Of a stretch of 64,000 nucleotides of DNA, positions 43,073 to 46,000 are shown piece after piece. The translations under genes were made by a program, and so were the position numbers. The notes under the pieces were generated by a model, which saw nothing but the letters and a program-made list of their open reading frames with translations, had not been told where the DNA came from and searched no databases. The DNA comes from Macrosoma leucophasiata (Eukaryota; Arthropoda; Insecta; Lepidoptera; Hedylidae). Position 1 is the first letter of the stretch; each line of letters begins with the position of its first letter. Location: assembly GCA_036365455.1 (NCBI GenBank), contig JAWQUS010000008.1, positions 21,373,501-21,437,500 on the forward strand, given 5' to 3'.

Positions 43073-46000
43073 AGCTTATTATTATATATTGGCAACCTAT
43101 TGGATATATATTCTCTAGATTATAAATATGCATAAAAATTAAGTTTGCAGCATATCTGGATGAACGAAATGATTCTGCAGTGAGAACCTAACCTGTAAAA
43201 GTGTAACTGGGCCTCAAACAAGCCATGTCCATTTCACAGGTTCAAGAGCATAGTAGTGAACGACGAAGGTGAATACATTTGCACCGCTCAGAATGTGGCT
43301 GGATCGGCGAGCGCCAGTACAGTGATAAAAGTGAGGTCCTCACCTGAAATCACGCTGATGCCGAGTGATTACATGGAGGCCGAAGTGGGACAACAAGTTC
43401 GTGTAGAATGCAGAGCCGATGGTTATCCAGAACCACAGGTTTCCATCAAGCGTGGTTCGGGTATGTGTTGAATTGGTTCATTATTAATAGAGAAACATTA
43501 TACTACATATTTTTTAAAGTGCGATTATTATGTCTTATGATTCGGTATTGATAGTATAAGATATTTAATCCTAGATCCCTTATCTTAACCCACTTATGAT
43601 ATGTCAGAAATATGTATATGTATATAATAGGTAATGTCAGTTTACACATATCATCTTATTCTATGTTTAAATCTAAGTAGGTACTGTACAATGTAGGTAC
43701 TATACTACTAATTGCACAACACTTCAATGCAGACGTTCGGGCGGTTGACAGTTGGAACCGCAATAGAGAGAATATGCATAAAATTTAAAATTGTCTCAAA
43801 TATTTTTTTCTCGAATACTTATCAACGTCATATTATAATTACAAAGTTCTTTTTTAATTTACTAATTATTTAATGCCATTAAATATTATGTAAATAGTGC
43901 AAAATAAGGGAACGAAATTCAAACTTCCAAAACGCGCCGCCATTGGTCGAGACGAAATAACACTTTGTCTGGTGTTTTCCTAATACTATTTTTGCACTTA
44001 GGTACTATACAATACTTGTAAGATGGCTTTTTCCTTCTTCTTTCTTTTTTTGCTTCTTCCATGATTTGTAGAGCAATTAAAATTGAAAATACGTATGAAG
44101 TAACACAAAAGTTTAGAGTAAAAAACACTCGACGTGTGTTGTGACGTCACAACACACGTCGTCAAAATGACGGCGTTTGAAGAGCTCAAATTTACTCAAT
44201 GTTTTAAATTTCACTTTGAAAAATAACTATAAATATTTTCAGGCCTATTTATAATTTTTCTACGATATACATATACAAGGAAATGATTAATTTAAGACGA
44301 AAAAAAATTTCATGAATATTCCCTATTGTCAAAGTGCCGCGTTTTCGAGGGCCGGTACAAATAATTATATGGAAAACATCTCGTCGCACCCGCCCACTGC
44401 CCGCTAAATTCGAGGCAGCGGCCAAAGTGCTTTAATAATGACATTTGACTCTTTATTTCCAGATTATAATGACCGCGTCGTAGTAGTACAACCATCACCG
44501 AGATCAGCAATTTTAATGATACGCTCCGTAAGTGAAAGCGACGCCGGTGATTACACCTGCATCGCTTCATCAGGAGCAGACACCATTGAAAACCAGTTCG
44601 TTATACGAGTAGAAAGCAGAATAGGTTCGTATGTAGTTCGTAGTATCACTCTACCCAAAAGACGTCTACTGCTAGCGTACAACACTGTCGTGGACGTTTC
44701 TATAGAACAAAAACGCCCAAGACAGTGTATTTTTTTAGTTTAGTTTATAATCTTTATTTTATTGAATGATTATGGCAAATCAATGTGCATTTTTTCCTCT
44801 AACTCTGATACTGGATTCTCATTTAATAATACGTAATGTAAATGCCCGTATGCAGAAGGCAGTGGTGATCCAGAACCGTTCTCACCGGAGCCCAGACCTA
44901 ACAACATGATCGCAATTGAAGGCCAGAATAGTCGAATCAGGTAAGTCTTCAGATATATCTAATTTACAAAAATCTCGTCTCACAGTAATTATTATCATAC
45001 TCTTTAATATCAAAATATTTCCAGACAAGTTAAATTATTGGTCTAATAATGATATTATTATTTATGTATTGAATAAAGAATGAATAGTAAAAAATATTGT
45101 TCTTCAATAATCAAATGTTATATTAAAATAACAATATAATATGTTTACTACCGTTAATTATATATATGTATTTATAATAAAGTAAAGGCTATTTTAATAT
45201 TGTACTGTATTGCAGCTGTCAAACATCAGACGAATTCGAAGTGATGTGGACCAGACGTGACCGCCAACCTCTGCAATATAACGCGAGACAGGAAGGAACA
45301 GAATTAATCATCTACAATGTAAGTTTGTTTAATAAATTTGTATAAAAAATTATATATGCCTCAATAGGTACCCCCTTATTCATAAACGTTCATTAGATAT
45401 GTTTTAGCTATAGAATGCTTTGTCTTTGTCAGTTGCATTGTCAAATGTGCAGGATAGAAAAAAGACAAAGGAGAAATTAGCAACACTTTAGCTAAAATAC
45501 GTTTATGAATAAGTGGGTTAGTATTCAGTAGTTATAATTCTTTGTTAACTTTAAAAACTTTAGTAAACATTTCATGCACTTGATTAAAGTAATTTAGGTA
45601 CCTAATTTTAAATTAAATATCAACGTAATTTAATTTTAAATAAATTAAAAAGAAATCGGTGCGTAAAAACTTTTGTAAGCATTTTATTTGGAACTAAAAT
45701 TAATGAAGTGTTCTTTTTTAATTTTAGTCTTCAAAAAGTGACAACGGACAGTACGAGTGTATTCTTATCAACCGAATGACTAAGGAAACAGAAAAATCTG
45801 CCTACACCAGCCTCCTCGTGATGGCTCCTCCTACTATCAGCCTGCGACCAAAGTCCCAGACCGTCCAACCTGGTCAATCCACTGTAGTGGAATGTGTCGT
45901 GAGCGGAGACGATATTATGAGCATCTTATGGAGGCCTCTCTCTAAAACACCTTCCAGGTAAGTATTTAAGGATACCAGATAGCGTTTTTATAATGTATGT

